A stretch of 64,000 bases of DNA, taken from contig NZ_AQQR01000001.1 in assembly GCF_002210095.1 (NCBI RefSeq), positions 558,001-622,000 on the forward strand, in the 5' to 3' direction. Positions 39,991-49,614 of this stretch are shown one piece after another. The notes under the pieces are model-generated. The model was not told where the DNA came from and did not search any database. It saw only the letters and a list, made by a program, of their open reading frames with translations. Position 1 is the first letter of the stretch. Each line of letters begins with the position of its first letter. Source of the DNA: Marinibacterium profundimaris (lineage in GTDB: Bacteria > Pseudomonadota > Alphaproteobacteria > Rhodobacterales > Rhodobacteraceae). The position numbers and the translations under genes are program-made.

Positions 39991-41295
39991 TCAAAACCCT
40001 TCACTGAGAATCGACGGCTCCCTCCGCGCCGGGCAGGCGCTGCGGGGGCAGACCCTGCAGGTGCTGCCGACGGGTTCCGGCGGGGTTTCGGCGCGGCCGC
40101 CGGGGATCCGGCGCACCAGCATCGTCGCCTGGAACAGCGGATCGCGGTTGAATTCGCGCGGACCGGTAGGCTGGGCAATGGCATAGGCGTCGAACACGGC
40201 GGCCCCCCGCCCCTCCTGCGTGAGCGCCCGGCGGATCGGGGTCGAGGGCCGCGACAGGGCCGAGAACAGCGGCCAGAGCGGACAGGTCGCGCCAAAGCGC
40301 GGCACGGCGAAGCCGTCGACCGGTTTGCGGAACAGAAGACTGCCGGCGGCGTCGCAGATCACCAGCCCCACGGGGTCGGGCAGCACATCGGCCGGCAGCG
40401 CCGCCAGCCGCCGCAGGACCGACGCCAGATCGGTGCCGAAGATCTCGGACAGCGCGATGGGCGAAAACCCCACACGGTTCACCGCCTCGGTCATCCGCTC
40501 CAGCGGCATGCGCCGCGCGTCGGCGGCGTAACGCGACAGCATCTCGGCCGCGATCTGGCGCGCGGCACCGGTGGTCAGCTCGGCCGAGTCCTGCACCATC
40601 GGCTCGATCTCGGTGCCGCTCTTTTCCAGCGCCGGGAAGTGATAGGCGCTTGCCGCGACGAAGGCCTCCAGCTCCTCCTGCGGGACCCCGCGCCGTTCTT
40701 CGGCAACGCCGCTTTCGTCCAGGTAGTCCACCAGCGCCTTGCAGCTTTCGGCCAGCCGCAGGCTGTCTTCGTTCAGGTTGCGGTGGAACCGGTCGCGCCA
40801 TTCCCGCTCCAGCTCGCCCGGCTCGGCCAGGATCGAGGCGGTGGAGCGGATCGCGGCGGCCGTCGACAGGAGTTCGTGGACCGAGGCCGCGAGATGCGGG
40901 TCGTGGGTCAGCCGGTCGGACAGGATCTCGACCGTGCGTTCAAGCGAGGCGATGCGGCGATGGGCGCCGGCCAGCACCTCGGCCCAGGCCGGGAAACGGC
41001 CGGCGAATTCGTCGGCGCGATCGGTCTCGTCGGCGGTGATCTCGGCATCGGCGGCGGCCTCGCGCAGGGTCGCGATCAGCGTCGCCTCGGCCCCCTCGGT
41101 CAGCATCGAGGGTTCCACCCCCAGGGCCTGGGCGATATTGACAAGCAGCTTCCCGCCGATTCTCCGGCGATTGTGCTCGATGAGGTTGAGATAAGAGGCC
41201 GAGATCCCGATCTGTCGTGCAAGGTCGGCCTGCTTCAGACCGGCCATCGAGCGCCGCTCGCGGATCCTGCTCCCTGTCAGGCTTTCGCGTGCCAT
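39991..41295 (-). CDS. ScfR/RamB-type XRE transcriptional regulator (short-chain fatty acid type)
   Basis: 434 residues. XRE helix-turn-helix at about 8-62 (GLKQADLARQIGISASYLNL), a helical middle, then a DUF2083-like C-terminal region with A-A-S-A-Y-H-F-P-A-L-E near residue 213. It ends in a Cys-rich tail (STCRVCPRSACPARRE) that may bind metal. RamB/ScfR regulators respond to acyl-CoA and control acetate or propionate metabolism. It is divergent from the Liv-type ABC operon and may regulate it or itself. Confidence 0.8.
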   Translation of the reverse strand: MARESLTGSRIRERRSMAGLKQADLARQIGISASYLNLIEHNRRRIGGKLLVNIAQALGVEPSMLTEGAEATLIATLREAAADAEITADETDRADEFAGRFPAWAEVLAGAHRRIASLERTVEILSDRLTHDPHLAASVHELLSTAAAIRSTASILAEPGELEREWRDRFHRNLNEDSLRLAESCKALVDYLDESGVAEERRGVPQEELEAFVAASAYHFPALEKSGTEIEPMVQDSAELTTGAARQIAAEMLSRYAADARRMPLERMTEAVNRVGFSPIALSEIFGTDLASVLRRLAALPADVLPDPVGLVICDAAGSLLFRKPVDGFAVPRFGATCPLWPLFSALSRPSTPIRRALTQEGRGAAVFDAYAIAQPTGPREFNRDPLFQATMLVRRIPGGRAETPPEPVGSTCRVCPRSACPARREPSILSEGF

Positions 41296-41355
41296 GATGC
41301 CTCCCCCTCTTTCCCACGATATCTCAAGGGCTTTCCGCGCCGCAGCGTAAGAAAA

Positions 41356-41397
41356 TTTACAGTTTCCTCGCTCCCTTGTGTATGTATTTACAAATTT
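41356..41397. promoter_or_regulatory. candidate ScfR/RamB sites between regulator and ABC operon
   Basis: TTTACAGT (from 41,356) and TTTACAAATTT (41,387-41,397) lie 31 bases apart in the AT-rich intergenic region. They resemble the TTTGCAAA type recognised by RamB. They could serve autoregulation or the ABC operon. Evidence is weak and based on similarity of the sites only. Confidence 0.3.
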
Positions 41398-41521
41398 TTT
41401 GTTCCTTTCAAGGGACTTATTGCGTCATTTTCTGACCCGGCGAATACTGATCCGGCACAGATGTGCACAGGGCAGCGCGGAAGAGGAGCCGTGTTACCCG
41501 CTTCACTCAAGGGAGGATTTC

Positions 41522-42913
41522 ATGTCCAGATCCAACGTCACCCGTCGTGGTGTCCTCAAGACCGGTGCGGTGACCGGCGCCGGCGTCGCTCTGCCGACGA
41601 TCTTCACCGCATCCTCAGCGGCGGCCTTTACCAACGAGCCCACCGGCTCGTCCGTGACGCTCGGCTTCAACGTGCCCCAGACGGGCCCCTACGCGGATGA
41701 AGGCGCCGACGAGCTGCGCGCCTACGAACTCGCCGTCGAACACCTGAACGGCGAAGGCGACGGTGGCATGCTCTCCACCTTCTCGTCCAAGGCGCTGCAA
41801 GGCAACGGCATCAACGGCAAGAAGGTCGAATACGTCACCGGCGACACCCAGACCAAGTCGGACGCCGCCCGCGCATCGGCCAAGTCGATGATCGAGAAGG
41901 ACGGCGCCATCATGATCACCGGCGGCTCGTCCTCGGGCGTGGCCATCGCCGTGCAGGGCCTCTGCCAGGAGGCCGGCGTGATCTTCATGGCCGGGCTGAC
42001 CCATTCGAACGACACCACCGGCAAGGACAAGAAGGCGAACGGCTTCCGCCACTTCTTCAACGGCTACATGTCGGGCGCCGCTCTGGCCCCCGTGCTGGCC
42101 GCGAACTACGGCAATGACCGCAAGGCCTATCACCTGACGGCCGACTACACCTGGGGCTGGACGCAGCAGGAATCGATCGCCGCCGCAACCGAAGCGCTGG
42201 GATGGGAGACCGTGAACAACGTGCTCACCCCGCTCGCGGCCACCGATTTCTCGTCCTACATCGCGCCGGTGCTGAATTCGGGCGCCGACGTCCTGGTGCT
42301 GAACCACTACGGCGGGAACATGGTGAACTCGCTCACCAATGCCGTGCAGTTCGGCCTGCGCGACAAGATGGTGGACGGCAAGCAATTCGAGATCGTCGTG
42401 CCGCTTTACTCGCGCCTGATGGCGCGCGGTGCGGGCGAGAACGTGAAGGGCATCTTCGGCTCCACCAACTGGCACTGGTCGCTGACCGACGAGGGATCGA
42501 AGGCCTTCGTGAAAAGCTTCGGCACCAAATACGGCTTCCCGCCGTCCCAGGCCGCGCACACCTGCTACGTGCAGACGCTGCTTTATGCCGATGCCGTGAC
42601 GCGCGCCGGGTCGTTCAACCCTTGCGCCGTCGAAGAGGCGCTCGTGGGCGGGGACAGCTCGCTTCCGGGCATCTCGTCGGAGGCCAACCGCGGCTTCCTG
42701 TTCGACGGTCTGGGCAACGGGCAGACGCTGTATCGCGCCGACGATCACCAGTGCTTCAAGGACGTACTTGTGGTGCGGGGCAAGGAGAACCCGACATCCG
42801 AGTTCGACCTGCTCGAAGTGGTCGAGGTCACCCCGGTCGCCCAGGTCTGGTACGAGCCGGATCACCCGATGTTCGCCGGTGGCAACCTGGGCGAATGCAA
42901 CCCGGGCGCCTGA
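41522..42913 (+). CDS. Tat-exported ABC substrate-binding protein (urea/branched-chain amide-amino acid type)
   Basis: 463 residues from the ATG at 41,522 behind AAGGGAGGATTTC. A twin-arginine signal peptide is visible (RR at residues 8-9, hydrophobic part to about 34: GVLKTGAVTGAGVALP). The mature part is a Peripla_BP_6/LivK fold (VTLGFNVPQTGPYADEGADE near residue 42, then IMITGGSSSGVAIAVQGLCQ). Tat signals are common in UrtA/FmdD-type binding proteins. The substrate is not shown; short amides, urea or branched-chain amino acids are candidates. Confidence 0.88.
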   Translation: MSRSNVTRRGVLKTGAVTGAGVALPTIFTASSAAAFTNEPTGSSVTLGFNVPQTGPYADEGADELRAYELAVEHLNGEGDGGMLSTFSSKALQGNGINGKKVEYVTGDTQTKSDAARASAKSMIEKDGAIMITGGSSSGVAIAVQGLCQEAGVIFMAGLTHSNDTTGKDKKANGFRHFFNGYMSGAALAPVLAANYGNDRKAYHLTADYTWGWTQQESIAAATEALGWETVNNVLTPLAATDFSSYIAPVLNSGADVLVLNHYGGNMVNSLTNAVQFGLRDKMVDGKQFEIVVPLYSRLMARGAGENVKGIFGSTNWHWSLTDEGSKAFVKSFGTKYGFPPSQAAHTCYVQTLLYADAVTRAGSFNPCAVEEALVGGDSSLPGISSEANRGFLFDGLGNGQTLYRADDHQCFKDVLVVRGKENPTSEFDLLEVVEVTPVAQVWYEPDHPMFAGGNLGECNPGA

Positions 42914-42922
42914 TCCCGGGGC

Positions 42923-42955
42923 CTGACGCCACGGTCTGACGCCATGGTCTGACCC
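42923..42955 (+). repeat. 13-bp tandem repeat
   Basis: CTGACGCCAYGGT occurs twice in tandem (42,923-42,935 and 42,936-42,948) and starts a third time (CTGACCC) after the binding-protein gene. Function unknown. Confidence 0.6.
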
Positions 42956-43076
42956 AGGCGTTTCGGACCGGCCGGACCGTTTTCTTCACGGATAACGGAC
43001 ATGTCGCACTCGGTGTCTCCCCGGCCCATCCGCCGGGGAGAGCGCCGTCGCAAAACCACATCTTACGGGGGCACCG

Positions 43077-44099
43077 ATGGACGGTTTCCTGCTGCAGGTC
43101 CTCAACGGGCTCGACAAGGGCTCGGCCTATGCGCTGATCGCATTGGGCCTGACACTGATTTTCGGCACGCTCGGCGTGGTCAACTTCGCCCATGGCGCGC
43201 TGTTCATGATCGGCGCCTTCTGCGCAGTGACGCTGCAACGCGTCCTCAACCTGTCGTTCGAAACCATCGACGAGACAAAGACCGACTTTCTAGGCAACCC
43301 GCTGAAGGTGAAGACGCCCTATGTCGAAAGCTGGTTCGGGCCGGAGGTCGGCGCGACCATCATCGACTGGGCGGTGCCGTTGTCGATCCTGCTGGCCATT
43401 CCGGTGATGCTGCTGATCGGGCTGGCGATGGAACGCGGGCTGATCAAGCATTTCTACAAGCGTCCCCACGCGGACCAGATCCTGGTGACCTTCGGCCTGG
43501 CCATCGTGCTGCAGGAGATCATCAAGCTGTGGTTCGGCGCCAACCCGATCCAGACGCCCCCGCCAGAGGCGCTGATGGGCGTGGCCAACGTGGGCGCGAT
43601 CGTCGGGCTCGACCTGCCCTACCCGATCTGGCGGATCGTCTATTTCTGCTTTGCCGCAATCATCATCTTTGCCGTCTTCGCCTTCCTGCAATTCACCACC
43701 TTCGGCATGGTGGTCCGCGCGGGCATGGCCGACCGCGAGACCGTGGGGCTTCTGGGCATCAACATCGACCGGCGCTTCACCATCATGTTCGGCATGGCCG
43801 CCGCCGTGGCGGGGCTGGCCGGCGTGATGTACGGGCCGATCAACCCGCCGAATTACCACATGGGGATGGATTTCCTCGTGCTCAGCTTCGTCGTCGTCGT
43901 CGTCGGCGGCATGGGGTCCCTGCCCGGCGCCGTTCTGGCGGGCTTCCTGCTGGGCATCCTGGAAAGCTTCGCCTCCACCACCTGGGCCACCACAACGATC
44001 CCGGGCATCAACCAGATCATCATCTACCTCGTCGCCATCATCGTGCTGCTGACCCGTCCGCGCGGTCTGATGGGGCGCAAAGGCGTGATGGAGGAATAA
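43077..44099 (+). CDS. livH: branched-chain amino acid-type ABC permease (LivH)
   Basis: 340 residues, eight or so membrane segments, starting MDGFLLQVLNGLDKGSAYAL. The LivH pattern is clear (LGLTLIFGTLGVVNFAHGA near residue 23; VVVVVGGMGSLPGAVLAGFL near 278). Four bases after its stop the livM gene starts, so the operon is tight. Confidence 0.92.
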   Translation: MDGFLLQVLNGLDKGSAYALIALGLTLIFGTLGVVNFAHGALFMIGAFCAVTLQRVLNLSFETIDETKTDFLGNPLKVKTPYVESWFGPEVGATIIDWAVPLSILLAIPVMLLIGLAMERGLIKHFYKRPHADQILVTFGLAIVLQEIIKLWFGANPIQTPPPEALMGVANVGAIVGLDLPYPIWRIVYFCFAAIIIFAVFAFLQFTTFGMVVRAGMADRETVGLLGINIDRRFTIMFGMAAAVAGLAGVMYGPINPPNYHMGMDFLVLSFVVVVVGGMGSLPGAVLAGFLLGILESFASTTWATTTIPGINQIIIYLVAIIVLLTRPRGLMGRKGVMEE

Positions 44100-44102
44100 G
44101 AC

Positions 44103-45320
44103 ATGTTCGGTCTCGACAAGAAAGACACCTCACTGCTGATCATCGTTGCCATCATCACCCTGCTGGCACCGTTCATCCTGAACCCCTTCCCCGAAGGCTC
44201 GGCCATGGCGCAGTTCAACGCCGGCTACCCGGACCTGATGCAGCGCTTCGTGATCTTCGGAATCTTCGCGGTGGGCTTCAACATCCTGTTCGGGCTCACC
44301 GGCTATCTCAGCTTCGGCCACGCCGCCTTCCTCGGCGTAGGATCCTACGCCTGTGTCTGGATGTTCAAGCTGCTGGGCTACAACATCCTGCCCGGCATCC
44401 TGCTGTCGCTGGTCGTCTCGGGGATCTTCGCGCTGGGGATCGGCTATGTCTCGCTTCGGCGATCGGGGATCTACTTCTCGATCCTGACGCTGGCCTTCGC
44501 GCAGATGTCCTTCGCGCTGGCCTATTCGGTGCTCTCGAACCCCAAGTTCAACCTGACCAACGGCGAGACCGGGCTGCAGGTCTATACCGACGATCCGCAG
44601 GTGCTGATGGGGCCGAATTCGCCCACCGTTCCGAACCTCTTCGGCCTGGAGATGAACGCCACCTACAAGCTCGAGCTCGGCCCCTGGCTGTTCCAGTTCA
44701 ACGCAGGCTACTATTTCTGCGCCATCGTGATGCTGCTGGTGGTCTATCTGGCGATCCGGATCTTCCGTTCACCCTTCGGGCTGATGCTGCGGGCGGTGAA
44801 GTCGAACCAGCAGCGTATGGGCTACACTGGGCTGAACACCCGGCCCTACACTCTGGCCGCCTTCGTGATCTCGGGCATGTACGCGGGGCTTGCCGGCGGG
44901 CTGATGGCCTCTATGGACCCGCTGGCAGGGGCCGAGCGGATGCAATGGACCGCCTCGGGTGAGGTCGTCCTGATGACCATCCTCGGCGGCGCCGGCACCC
45001 TGATCGGCCCGATCCTGGGCGCGGGCTTCATCAAGTATTTCGAGAACATATTCTCCAAGATCAACGACAACGTCCTGCACCAGTGGTTCGCCTTCATGCC
45101 CGACTGGATGGAAAACGCGATGGTCTTCATCGTGCACCCCTTCATCGGCAAGGGCTGGCACCTGACGCTGGGTCTGCTGTTCATGCTGGTGGTGATCTTC
45201 CTGCCCGGCGGGCTGGTCGAGGGCGGGCAGAAGCTGATGCGCTGGATCCGCGGCGACCGGCGGAAGAAGAAGGCCGCAGAGAAAGCCAAGTCCACCACCA
45301 CCACCGAACCGGCCGAGTAA
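44103..45320 (+). CDS. livM: branched-chain amino acid-type ABC permease (LivM)
   Basis: 405 residues with about ten membrane segments. LivM features include [15 protein letters not shown] near residue 62-76 and [20 protein letters not shown] near residue 295-315. The C-terminus is Lys-rich ([12 protein letters not shown]). Thirteen bases separate it from livG. Confidence 0.92.
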   Translation: MFGLDKKDTSLLIIVAIITLLAPFILNPFPEGSAMAQFNAGYPDLMQRFVIFGIFAVGFNILFGLTGYLSFGHAAFLGVGSYACVWMFKLLGYNILPGILLSLVVSGIFALGIGYVSLRRSGIYFSILTLAFAQMSFALAYSVLSNPKFNLTNGETGLQVYTDDPQVLMGPNSPTVPNLFGLEMNATYKLELGPWLFQFNAGYYFCAIVMLLVVYLAIRIFRSPFGLMLRAVKSNQQRMGYTGLNTRPYTLAAFVISGMYAGLAGGLMASMDPLAGAERMQWTASGEVVLMTILGGAGTLIGPILGAGFIKYFENIFSKINDNVLHQWFAFMPDWMENAMVFIVHPFIGKGWHLTLGLLFMLVVIFLPGGLVEGGQKLMRWIRGDRRKKKAAEKAKSTTTTEPAE

Positions 45321-45333
45321 GGAGCGCAAGCCA

Positions 45334-46089
45334 ATGGGCATTCTCGACATCAAGGACGTAAGCAAGCGCTTCGGCGGGCTACAGGCGTTGTCGGACGTGA
45401 CTCTCTCGGTCAAGGAGAACAGTGTTCACGCCATCATCGGGCCGAACGGGGCGGGCAAGTCAACGCTGCTGAACTGCCTGGTCGGCAAGCTGATCCCGGA
45501 TACCGGATCGGTGATGTTCGACGGCAAGTCGGTGCTGGGACGGTCGCCTTATGAGATCAACCAGATGGGGATTTCCCGGGTGTTCCAGACGCCCGAGATC
45601 TTCGGCGATCTCACGGTGCTGGAGAACATGATGATCCCCTGCTTCGCCTCGCGCGACGGGGCGTTCGAGCTGAACGCGCTGAGCCAGTTCATGAAGCAGC
45701 GCGACGTGCTGGAGACGGCCGAGGCGATGCTGGTCGACATGAACATGGCCGACAAGCGCGGGATGCACGCGGCGTCGATGTCGCGCGGCGACAAGCGGCG
45801 GCTGGAGATCGGCATGTGCCTGTCGCAGAACCCGCGCCTTTTGCTGCTGGACGAACCCACGGCGGGCATGGCGCGGGCCGACACCAACAACACGATCGAC
45901 CTGCTGAAGGAGATCAAGGAGAAGCGCGACATCACCATCGCCATCATCGAACACGACATGCACGTGGTCTTTTCGCTGGCCGACCGGATCACCGTGCTGG
46001 CGCAGGGCACCCCGCTGGTCGAGGACGATCCCCAGAACATCCGGGGCAATCCGAAGGTGCGCGAAGCCTACCTGGGCGAAAGCGCCTGA
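45334..46089 (+). CDS. livG: ABC ATP-binding protein (LivG)
   Basis: 251 residues. Walker A IIGPNGAGKSTLLN near residue 36-44, the signature region MSRGDKRRLEIGMCL and Walker B LLLLDEPTAGM near 176. The LivG-type long N-terminal segment GISRVFQTPEIFGDLTVLEN is present. It starts at AAGGAGCG after livM. Confidence 0.92.
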   Translation: MGILDIKDVSKRFGGLQALSDVTLSVKENSVHAIIGPNGAGKSTLLNCLVGKLIPDTGSVMFDGKSVLGRSPYEINQMGISRVFQTPEIFGDLTVLENMMIPCFASRDGAFELNALSQFMKQRDVLETAEAMLVDMNMADKRGMHAASMSRGDKRRLEIGMCLSQNPRLLLLDEPTAGMARADTNNTIDLLKEIKEKRDITIAIIEHDMHVVFSLADRITVLAQGTPLVEDDPQNIRGNPKVREAYLGESA

Positions 46090-46110
46090 TCGTACCGCCG
46101 CCCCGGGCAG

Positions 46111-46173
46111 GCGGTGGGTTGAAAACCCACCCTACCCCCGCCGCATCCGTAGGGTGGGTTTCCAACCCACCGC
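46111..46173. repeat. REP-like inverted repeat pair between livG and livF
   Basis: Two 25-base arms (46,111-46,135 and 46,149-46,173) are inverted copies differing at one base, with a 13-base spacer. Each arm is itself palindromic around GGTGGGTT...AACCCACC. Such repeats form strong hairpins and may stabilise or attenuate the operon message between the two ATPase genes. Confidence 0.75.
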
Positions 46174-46195
46174 CCCTCCACCAGAGGACACCGCA

Positions 46196-46951
46196 ATGAA
46201 CGTCAAACCCGACTTTTCCAAGAACGCCAACATGGCGACCACCGCGCCGGCCTTCCTGTCGGTCTGGGACATGCATGCCTATTACGGCGAAAGCTACATC
46301 GTGCAGGGCATCTCGTTCAACGTGCACGAGGGCGAGATCCTGGCGCTTCTGGGCCGCAACGGCGCCGGCAAGACCACCACGCTGCGCTCCATCGCGCGGC
46401 TCGACAACCCCGAGGTCCGCCACGGCGAGATCTGGCTCGACCATCAGCCGCTGCACAAGATGCGCAGCCACGAGGCCGCGGTCGCGGGCCTGGGCCTCGT
46501 GCCCGAAGACCGCCGGATCATCGCCGGCCTGACGGTGGAGGAGAACCTGCAGCTCGCCCAGATCGCCCCGCCGATCGGCTGGTCGCTGGAGCGGATCTAC
46601 GAACTTTTCCCGCGCCTGGGCGAACGCCGCAGGCAGGAGGGCGTTACGCTTTCGGGCGGCGAGCAGCAGATGCTGTCCATCGCCCGGGCGCTGGCCCGCG
46701 ACATCAAGGTGCTGCTGCTGGATGAACCCTACGAAGGGCTCGCGCCGGTCATCGTGGACGAGATCGAGAAGACGCTGATCCACATCAAGGAACAGGGCAT
46801 GACCACCGTGATCGTCGAACAGAACGCGGTCCGCGCGCTGGGACTGGCCGACCGCGCGGTGATCCTCGACACCGGCAGCATCGTCTTCGACGGCTCCGCC
46901 GCCGAGGTTCTGGAAAACGAGGACCTGCGCTCGGAATACCTGGCGATCTGA
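46196..46951 (+). CDS. livF: ABC ATP-binding protein (LivF)
   Basis: 251 residues from the ATG at 46,196 (AGAGGACACCGC upstream). It has an N-terminal extension of about 16 residues, Walker A LLGRNGAGKTTTLRSI, signature TLSGGEQQMLSIARAL and Walker B VLLLDEPYEGL. LivF-typical HMHAYYGES-like start (MHAYYGESYIVQGISF). It completes the five-gene transporter. Confidence 0.9.
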   Translation: MNVKPDFSKNANMATTAPAFLSVWDMHAYYGESYIVQGISFNVHEGEILALLGRNGAGKTTTLRSIARLDNPEVRHGEIWLDHQPLHKMRSHEAAVAGLGLVPEDRRIIAGLTVEENLQLAQIAPPIGWSLERIYELFPRLGERRRQEGVTLSGGEQQMLSIARALARDIKVLLLDEPYEGLAPVIVDEIEKTLIHIKEQGMTTVIVEQNAVRALGLADRAVILDTGSIVFDGSAAEVLENEDLRSEYLAI

Positions 46952-46978
46952 GCGCGCCTTTCGCCCCCGCATGCACAG

Positions 46979-47002
46979 GGGCCGGTGCCACCGCACCGGC
47001 CC
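46979..47002. terminator. hairpin between convergent genes
   Basis: A perfect 10-bp stem GGGCCGGTGC / GCACCGGCCC with a 4-base loop lies between the convergent livF and EthD-family genes. It lacks a T-tract, so rho-independent termination is uncertain. Confidence 0.4.
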
Positions 47003-47020
47003 GACGCGGTCCCGGATCTG

Positions 47021-47326
47021 TCAGCCGATATGGCCGACCATGACCTGCGGCTCGGAATTGGTGAAGTTCGGGATATCCGCCATCACCGGGCCCGAGGCGC
47101 CCAGAGCCTCGTTCAGCGCCGCCTGGTCGGCGAATTTCATCGTCGCGATGGCGTGAAACGGCGCCGGCTGGCCCGGCGGGCCCGACACCCCGCGCGACGC
47201 AAACGCCTCGGCGATATGCGCGCCCATGTGCTCTTCCACCATCTTCATGTGGGTGTCGAAGTAATAATCGTAATCGAACGTCGTGCCCTCCGTCACCGGA
47301 TAGGCCACCTGCAGCGTCATCGTCAT
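47021..47326 (-). CDS. EthD-family protein
   Basis: 101 residues from the ATG at 47,326 behind GGGAGGATGCG. It has EthD/dimeric ferredoxin-like features (TFDYDYYFDTHMKMVEEHMG near residue 15 and A-P-F-H-A-I-A-T-M-K-F near 58-68). The biochemical role of such EthD relatives is mostly unknown. Confidence 0.75.
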   Translation of the reverse strand: MTMTLQVAYPVTEGTTFDYDYYFDTHMKMVEEHMGAHIAEAFASRGVSGPPGQPAPFHAIATMKFADQAALNEALGASGPVMADIPNFTNSEPQVMVGHIG

Positions 47327-47656
47327 CGCATCCTCCCTGCCTGACCCGCGAAGGCTAGCACGCGGATGCGGGGGCACCAACATGATCCAGCGCCGGCCGC
47401 GCCTGCCGCGATCACCGCCCCCGGCCACGCCCCGATCCCGCGGCCACCTCCCCGGGCGCCAATCCGCCCTTCTGCTCGGCAAAGCTGCGCATTTCGTAGT
47501 GTTTGCCCTTGCGATCCGGGCCGAAATCGCCATTCTGCCGCGCAACCCGGGGCGCTTTTCACCGGCAGCGGCTTTGTCTATAAGCGCGCATCAGGCGGGC
47601 ATTCCCCCCCTGGCCGCACCCCGGCCGGCGCCCGATCATATCGCTTGAGGATATTC
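47327..47656. other. 330-base gene-free region upstream of accB
   Basis: Contains presumably the divergent promoters for the EthD-family gene and the accB-accC operon. I see no gene; the open frames are shadows. No clear operator recognised. Confidence 0.4.
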
Positions 47657-48145
47657 ATGACGAACGACACGCACATTGCGGACGTGGCTTTTATCAAGGC
47701 CCTTGCAGAGCTATTGCGCGAAAACGACCTGACCGAACTGGAGGTCACGCGCGATTACGGCGAGGATGACAGCCTCTCGGTCCGCGTCAGCAAGGCGCAA
47801 CCGGCACCCGCCGCTGCCCCCGCACAGCAGGTCTATCATGCGCCCGCCGCCGCTGCCCCTGCAGCGGCCGAAGCCGCCCCGGCCGCCGACGCCTCCGATC
47901 CCGCGGCGCATCCCGGCGCCGTGACCTCGCCCATGGTCGGCACCGTCTACATGCAGCCCGAGCCGGGCGCACCGTCCTTCATCAGCGTCGGGGCCCAGGT
48001 CTCCGAAGGCGATACGCTTCTGATCGTCGAGGCGATGAAGACCATGAACCACATCCCCGCGCCCCATTCGGGCACCGTCAAGCGGATCCTCGTCGAAGAT
48101 GGCGCCTCGGTCGAATACGGCTCGCCGCTCGTCATCATCGAGTGA
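47657..48145 (+). CDS. accB: acetyl-CoA carboxylase biotin carboxyl carrier protein
   Basis: 162 residues from the ATG at 47,657 (TTGAGGATATTC upstream). N-terminal helical domain, an Ala/Pro-rich linker at about residue 50-85, and the biotinyl domain with the target lysine in V-E-A-M-K-T-M-N near residue 128. It carries biotin for the first step of fatty acid synthesis with AccC, encoded seven bases downstream. Confidence 0.95.
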   Translation: MTNDTHIADVAFIKALAELLRENDLTELEVTRDYGEDDSLSVRVSKAQPAPAAAPAQQVYHAPAAAAPAAAEAAPAADASDPAAHPGAVTSPMVGTVYMQPEPGAPSFISVGAQVSEGDTLLIVEAMKTMNHIPAPHSGTVKRILVEDGASVEYGSPLVIIE

Positions 48146-48152
48146 GGCAGGC

Positions 48153-49505
48153 ATGTTCAACAAGATCCTGATCGCCAACCGGGGCGAGATTGCCCTGCGC
48201 GTGATCCGCGCTGCGCGGGAGATGGGCATCGCCACCGTGGCGGTCCATTCCACCGCCGACAGCGACGCGATGCATGTGCGGATGGCCGACGAAAGCGTCT
48301 GCATCGGCCCGCCGCCGGGCACGCAATCCTACCTGTCGATCCCCGCGATCATGTCCGCCTGCGAAGTCACCGGCGCCGAGGCGATCCACCCCGGCTATGG
48401 CTTCCTGTCGGAAAACGCGACCTTCGTGCAGATCGTGCAGGACCACGGGCTGACCTTCATCGGCCCCACCGCCGACCACATCCGCACCATGGGCGACAAG
48501 ATCACCGCCAAGGAAACGATGAAGGCGCTGGGTGTGCCTTGCGTCCCCGGCTCCGAGGGCGGGGTGCCGGATCTCGGGACCGCCCGGCAACTGGCGGACG
48601 AGATGGGCTATCCGGTCATCATCAAGGCGACAGCGGGCGGCGGCGGACGCGGCATGAAAGTGGCCGAGACCGCCGAGGGCCTGGAAAGCGCCTTCATGAC
48701 GGCCCGGTCCGAGGCCAAGGCCGCCTTCGGCAACGACGAGGTCTATATCGAGAAATACCTCACCACGCCGCGCCATATCGAAATCCAGGTCTTCGGCGAC
48801 GGCAAGGGCCACGCCGTCCACCTGGGCGAGCGCGACTGTTCGCTGCAGCGGCGCCACCAGAAGGTCTTCGAAGAGGCCCCCGGCCCGGCGATCTCGGCCG
48901 AGGAACGCGCCCGGATCGGCAAGATCTGCGCCGATGCGGTGGCCAAGATCAATTACATCGGCGCCGGCACGATCGAATTCCTCTACGAGAACGGCGAGTT
49001 CTACTTCATCGAGATGAACACCCGCCTGCAGGTGGAACACCCGGTGACGGAATCGATCTTCGACGTCGACCTCGTGCGCGAACAGATCCGCGTCGCCGCC
49101 GGCCTGCCAATGTCCTTCGGCCAGGACGACCTGTCGATCCGCGGCCATTCGATCGAGGTCCGGATCAACGCCGAAAAGCTGCCCGACTTCTCGCCCTGCC
49201 CGGGCAAGATCACGGTCTACCACGCCCCCGGCGGGCTTGGCGTCCGCATGGACAGCGCGATCTACGACGGCTACTCGATCCCGCCCTACTACGACAGCCT
49301 CATCGGCAAGCTCATCGTCCACGGCCGCGACCGGCCCGAGGCGCTGGCCCGGCTGAAGCGGGCCCTGGGCGAGCTGATCGTGGACGGCATCCACACCACC
49401 GTGCCGCTGTTCCACGCGCTGCTCGAAGAGCCCGACATCCAGACCGGCGATTACAACATCCATTGGCTCGAAACGTGGCTGGAGACTCAGCGCGCGCACG
49501 GCTGA
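48153..49505 (+). CDS. accC: acetyl-CoA carboxylase biotin carboxylase subunit
   Basis: 450 residues. Opening [20 protein letters not shown] is diagnostic. The ATP-grasp glycine loop is [12 protein letters not shown] near 159-170. The catalytic region [14 protein letters not shown] is near 288-301. Carboxylates the biotin on AccB with bicarbonate and ATP. Confidence 0.95.
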   Translation: MFNKILIANRGEIALRVIRAAREMGIATVAVHSTADSDAMHVRMADESVCIGPPPGTQSYLSIPAIMSACEVTGAEAIHPGYGFLSENATFVQIVQDHGLTFIGPTADHIRTMGDKITAKETMKALGVPCVPGSEGGVPDLGTARQLADEMGYPVIIKATAGGGGRGMKVAETAEGLESAFMTARSEAKAAFGNDEVYIEKYLTTPRHIEIQVFGDGKGHAVHLGERDCSLQRRHQKVFEEAPGPAISAEERARIGKICADAVAKINYIGAGTIEFLYENGEFYFIEMNTRLQVEHPVTESIFDVDLVREQIRVAAGLPMSFGQDDLSIRGHSIEVRINAEKLPDFSPCPGKITVYHAPGGLGVRMDSAIYDGYSIPPYYDSLIGKLIVHGRDRPEALARLKRALGELIVDGIHTTVPLFHALLEEPDIQTGDYNIHWLETWLETQRAHG

Positions 49506-49614
49506 TCCGCCGGATGGTCCTGCCCGCCCGCAGCGCAGCAAGGATCGCCCGGATGTCCCCGCGCGGGCCCCGTCGGGGGCCCGCACGCCCCCGTGGCAGA
49601 AGGGCCCCGCACAG

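Noticed and set aside
46979-47002. Hairpin after livF as a strong intrinsic terminator
   Set aside because: Perfect stem but no T-tract on either strand; listed only at low confidence.
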